Shown: positions 5,809 to 7,898 of the stretch, in pieces
Position numbering within the stretch: the stretch's first letter is position 1
Layout of the letters: every line of letters starts with the position of its first letter
From: Candidatus Nanoanaerosalina archaeon
GTDB lineage: Archaea > Nanohalarchaeota > Nanosalinia > Nanosalinales > Nanoanaerosalinaceae
NCBI GenBank assembly: GCA_022729285.1
Contig: JALDAI010000032.1
Coordinates: 1-7,898, forward strand
Length of the DNA stretch: 7,898 nucleotides
Reading direction: 5' to 3'
The notes under the pieces: generated by a model
What the model was told of the DNA's origin: nothing
What the model saw: the letters and a program-made list of their open reading frames with translations, nothing else
Databases searched by the model: none
Translations under genes and position numbers: made by a program

Positions 5809-6138
5809 ATGGAAAAGACCGGAATACTGTTTTCATACGATACTAGAAGGGAGAAGTTTAAGTCTTTGTACGACAGGAACAAGTTTTACCGTGGTCTTTT
5901 CGGTTACAAGCAGACCGTGAAGGAGAACGGTAAGGTTTACAGGTATGAGAAGAAAGGTTTAGTAAACAGTATACCTCACATAAAAGTCGAGGATTCTGTT
6001 ATAATAGTTTTGAAAGATGATGCTCCGTGTTTTAAAGCATACCTTGATAAGTGGTCTGGTAAAGTTGTTTACAGAACTTTCAAAGTTGTTTTGGAAGATG
6101 AAGACTTTAATGAACTGATGTCTTCGGTCAAAAAATAG
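5809..6138 (+). CDS. Small basic protein, 109 aa, unknown function
   Basis: I cannot name this family. Seen: MEKTGILFSYD starts with what looks like a beta strand; then a charged helix with RNKFYRGLFGY (23-33), a segment GKVYRYEKKGLVNSIPHIKV (41-60) rich in aromatic and basic residues, a clear beta strand DSVIIVLKDD (62-71), a helix FKAYLDKW (75-82), another strand VVYRTFKVVL (86-95) and an acidic end helix. The alternating strands and helices suggest a compact ferredoxin-like alpha/beta fold. By my count Lys+Arg is 23 against 16 Asp+Glu, so a nucleic-acid-binding role is possible but only inferred. The frame stays open back to 5713, but that part is promoter-like AT-rich DNA; ATG 5809 follows a TATA-like box at the right distance and gives a sensible N-terminus. 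cdc48 starts 43 bp downstream with its own SD, so the two are probably an operon. Confidence 0.72.
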   Translation: MEKTGILFSYDTRREKFKSLYDRNKFYRGLFGYKQTVKENGKVYRYEKKGLVNSIPHIKVEDSVIIVLKDDAPCFKAYLDKWSGKVVYRTFKVVLEDEDFNELMSSVKK

Positions 6139-6170
6139 GTTTTCAGTAGTTTAAAATAAATGTTTAACAA

Positions 6171-6178
6171 AAGGTGAT
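6171..6178 (+). promoter_or_regulatory. Shine-Dalgarno site of cdc48
   Basis: AAGGTGAT is a strong complement to the usual archaeal 16S rRNA 3' end and lies 3 nt before ATG 6182. It fixes the cdc48 start. With no clear terminator between the 109-aa gene and here, it suggests translation of a downstream gene in a shared mRNA. A TATA-like TTTAAAATAAAT at about 6150-6161 could instead provide a separate promoter. Confidence 0.65.
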
Positions 6179-6181
6179 AAC

Positions 6182-7898
6182 ATGTCAGAGTCAAATTCAA
6201 ATGGTGGAGAAGAAGGCGTAAAACTTAGAGTTGGTGAGATACCGTCAACTTTACAGGAAGATATCGGTACAGGTATTGTACGGATAGATTCTCAGGTTAT
6301 GGGTAGGATAAAGGTTCAGGAAGGGGATCTAATAAGTATTAAAGGTGAGAGGGAGACTGTTGCAAAAGTTGCTAGAAGCCTTCCTCAAGATGCAGGACTA
6401 GGTATAATCAGGATGGACGGATATGTCCGTAAGAACGCTGGAACTTCTATCGGCGAAAAAGTCGAGGTAACAAGAGCTGATGCTAAGGAAGCTAATAAAG
6501 TCGTATTAGCACCTGCAGAGGAAGGAGTTATTATCCAGGTTTCTAACCCATCTATTTTCAAAAGAGTCCTAATAGGACGAGGCATAACTAAAAACGATAT
6601 TATTGTACCCGGTTCAGGTAGTCAGAAAAGGAGAAGAAGCTTTTTTGAGGACATGTTTGAACTGGATGATTTTTTCAGCAGTTTTACTTCACAGACAAAG
6701 CTAAGAGCTGTTTCTACAAAGCCTAAAGGACCTGTAGTAATAACTGAGAACACTCAGATAGAGGTTAAGGAACAGGCAACCGAGGTTTATGAGGATGCTG
6801 GCCCTAAGGTTCCTGAAGTAACTTATGAGGATATTGGAGGACTTGATGATGAGATTCAGAAGGTTCGTGAAATGATTGAGCTTCCTCTAAAACATCCTGA
6901 AGTCTTCCAGCAGCTAGGCATAGATGCTCCTTCAGGAGTTCTTCTACAAGGGCCTCCTGGTACCGGTAAGACTTTGATCGCAAAGGCTGTTGCTAATGAG
7001 GCTAACACGTCTTTCACCTCGATTAAAGGTCCTGAGATAATGTCTAAGTTTTACGGTGAGTCTGAGAAAAAGCTAAGAGAAATATTCGAGGAAGCTAAGG
7101 AGAACTCTCCTGCCATTATTTTTATCGATGAAATCGACTCTATCGCTCCTAAAAGGGATGATGGTCAGGGTGAAGTTGAGAGAAGGGTTGTTTCACAGCT
7201 ATTATCTCTTCTAGACGGCTTGGAGCCTAGGGAAAACGTTATTGTTATCGCTGCTACTAACAGGCCTAACGATATCGATGAGGCTCTTAGAAGACCTGGA
7301 AGGTTCGACCGTGAAATTGAGATCGGTGTGCCTGGAAGAGACGATAGAAAGGAGATCCTACAGATCCATGTAAGGAATATGCCTCTTGATGAAAATGTTG
7401 ATTTAGACCATATAGCTGATGTAACCCACGGATATGTCGGTGCTGATCTTGAAGCTATATGTAAGGAGGCGGCTATGACAACTCTTAGAAGGGTTTTACC
7501 GGGCTTAGATCTTGAGGAAGATGAAATAAATGAGGAGATTTTGGACAAGCTTATTGTAAACAATGACGATTTCAGAAACGGTATAAGGCTTGTTGAACCG
7601 TCTGCTATGAGGGAAGTCCTTGTTAAAACTCCTAAGGTTTCGTGGGACGATCTTGGAGGTCTTGAAGATGTTAAGAACCAGCTTAAGGAAATGGTCGAAT
7701 GGCCTCTTAATAGCCCGGAGTCTTTCAAAAGAATGGGTATAGACGTTCCTAGAGGTATCCTTCTTTACGGTCTGCCTGGTACTGGTAAAACTATGCTTGC
7801 TAAGGCTGTCGCTAATGAGTCTGAAGCTAACTTTATTTCGATAAAAGGTCCTCAGGTATTTTCGAAGTGGGTCGGTGAGTCTGAGAAAGCTGTTAGAC
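6182..7898 (+). CDS. cdc48: CDC48/VAT-type AAA+ ATPase, 3' end cut by window
   Basis: A hexameric ATPase that unfolds and extracts proteins, often passing them to the proteasome; cytosolic. The window holds 572 codons of a protein normally about 730-800 residues long. Seen: an N-terminal substrate/cofactor domain (about 12-145) made of the double-psi barrel (GIVRIDSQVMGRIKVQEGD) and the following beta-clam part; a linker with a basic run and many Phe (148-168); D1 ATPase from about 213 with Walker A GPPGTGKT (257-264), pore loop KFYG (289-292), Walker B IIFIDEID (312-319), sensor-1 Asn360 and arginine fingers in RRPGRFDRE (370-378); then D2 from about 485, with Walker A GLPGTGKT (530-537) and pore loop KWVG (562-565). 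D2 Walker B and the C-terminal tail lie beyond the edge. The first Pro of the D2 P-loop is Leu. The strong SD 3 nt upstream sets the start. Confidence 0.96.
   Translation, partial: MSESNSNGGEEGVKLRVGEIPSTLQEDIGTGIVRIDSQVMGRIKVQEGDLISIKGERETVAKVARSLPQDAGLGIIRMDGYVRKNAGTSIGEKVEVTRADAKEANKVVLAPAEEGVIIQVSNPSIFKRVLIGRGITKNDIIVPGSGSQKRRRSFFEDMFELDDFFSSFTSQTKLRAVSTKPKGPVVITENTQIEVKEQATEVYEDAGPKVPEVTYEDIGGLDDEIQKVREMIELPLKHPEVFQQLGIDAPSGVLLQGPPGTGKTLIAKAVANEANTSFTSIKGPEIMSKFYGESEKKLREIFEEAKENSPAIIFIDEIDSIAPKRDDGQGEVERRVVSQLLSLLDGLEPRENVIVIAATNRPNDIDEALRRPGRFDREIEIGVPGRDDRKEILQIHVRNMPLDENVDLDHIADVTHGYVGADLEAICKEAAMTTLRRVLPGLDLEEDEINEEILDKLIVNNDDFRNGIRLVEPSAMREVLVKTPKVSWDDLGGLEDVKNQLKEMVEWPLNSPESFKRMGIDVPRGILLYGLPGTGKTMLAKAVANESEANFISIKGPQVFSKWVGESEKAVR

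Noticed and set aside
7165..7728. A 187-codon minus-strand frame inside cdc48
   Set aside because: It is the antisense of highly conserved AAA+ sequence; the Ser/Leu-rich product and lack of a start signal mark it as a shadow.

Overview
This 7.9 kb window looks like a chromosomal piece of an archaeon. The evidence is a RadB recombinase paralog, a two-AAA CDC48/VAT ATPase, an archaeal-type topoisomerase IA, and a protein related to the small subunit of archaeo-eukaryotic primase. TATA-like boxes lie about 25 nt before several start codons that have no Shine-Dalgarno (SD) site. The DNA is AT-rich (roughly 40% GC by eye), arginine is mostly AGA/AGG, and the proteins are rich in Lys and Glu. A euryarchaeal or DPANN lineage fits best, but that is inference; nothing here fixes the taxon.

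Layout. Bases 1-257 (+) are the 3' end of a small heat-shock (Hsp20) gene. Convergent with it and overlapping its end, 236-1129 (-) encodes a 297-residue PriS-like protein in which the aspartates and nucleotide-binding residues expected of a primase appear replaced. A divergent promoter region leads to a 73-residue membrane protein (1236-1457, +). A 149-bp gap with a TATA-like box and an SD precedes serS (1607-2872, +). A perfect 9-bp hairpin with a T-tract separates serS from topA (2975-5002, +), which has its own strong TATA box and looks leaderless. topA and radB (4999-5700, -) are convergent and share a TTAA in which both stop codons overlap. From a second divergent promoter region run a 109-residue basic protein of unknown function (5809-6138, +) and cdc48 (6182 to the window end, +), which has an SD and is probably co-transcribed with it.

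The set is mostly information processing and protein quality control: tRNA charging (SerRS), DNA topology (TopA), recombination (RadB), an apparent primase relative, a chaperone (Hsp20) and an unfoldase (CDC48). Most of it is ordinary housekeeping. The item most worth following is the PriS-like protein, a candidate primase pseudoenzyme that keeps the family's zinc knuckle and LPGS motif but seems to have lost its active site and its helical subdomain. No mobile element, CRISPR array, tRNA or rRNA was seen, and no gene-free stretch exceeds 150 bases.
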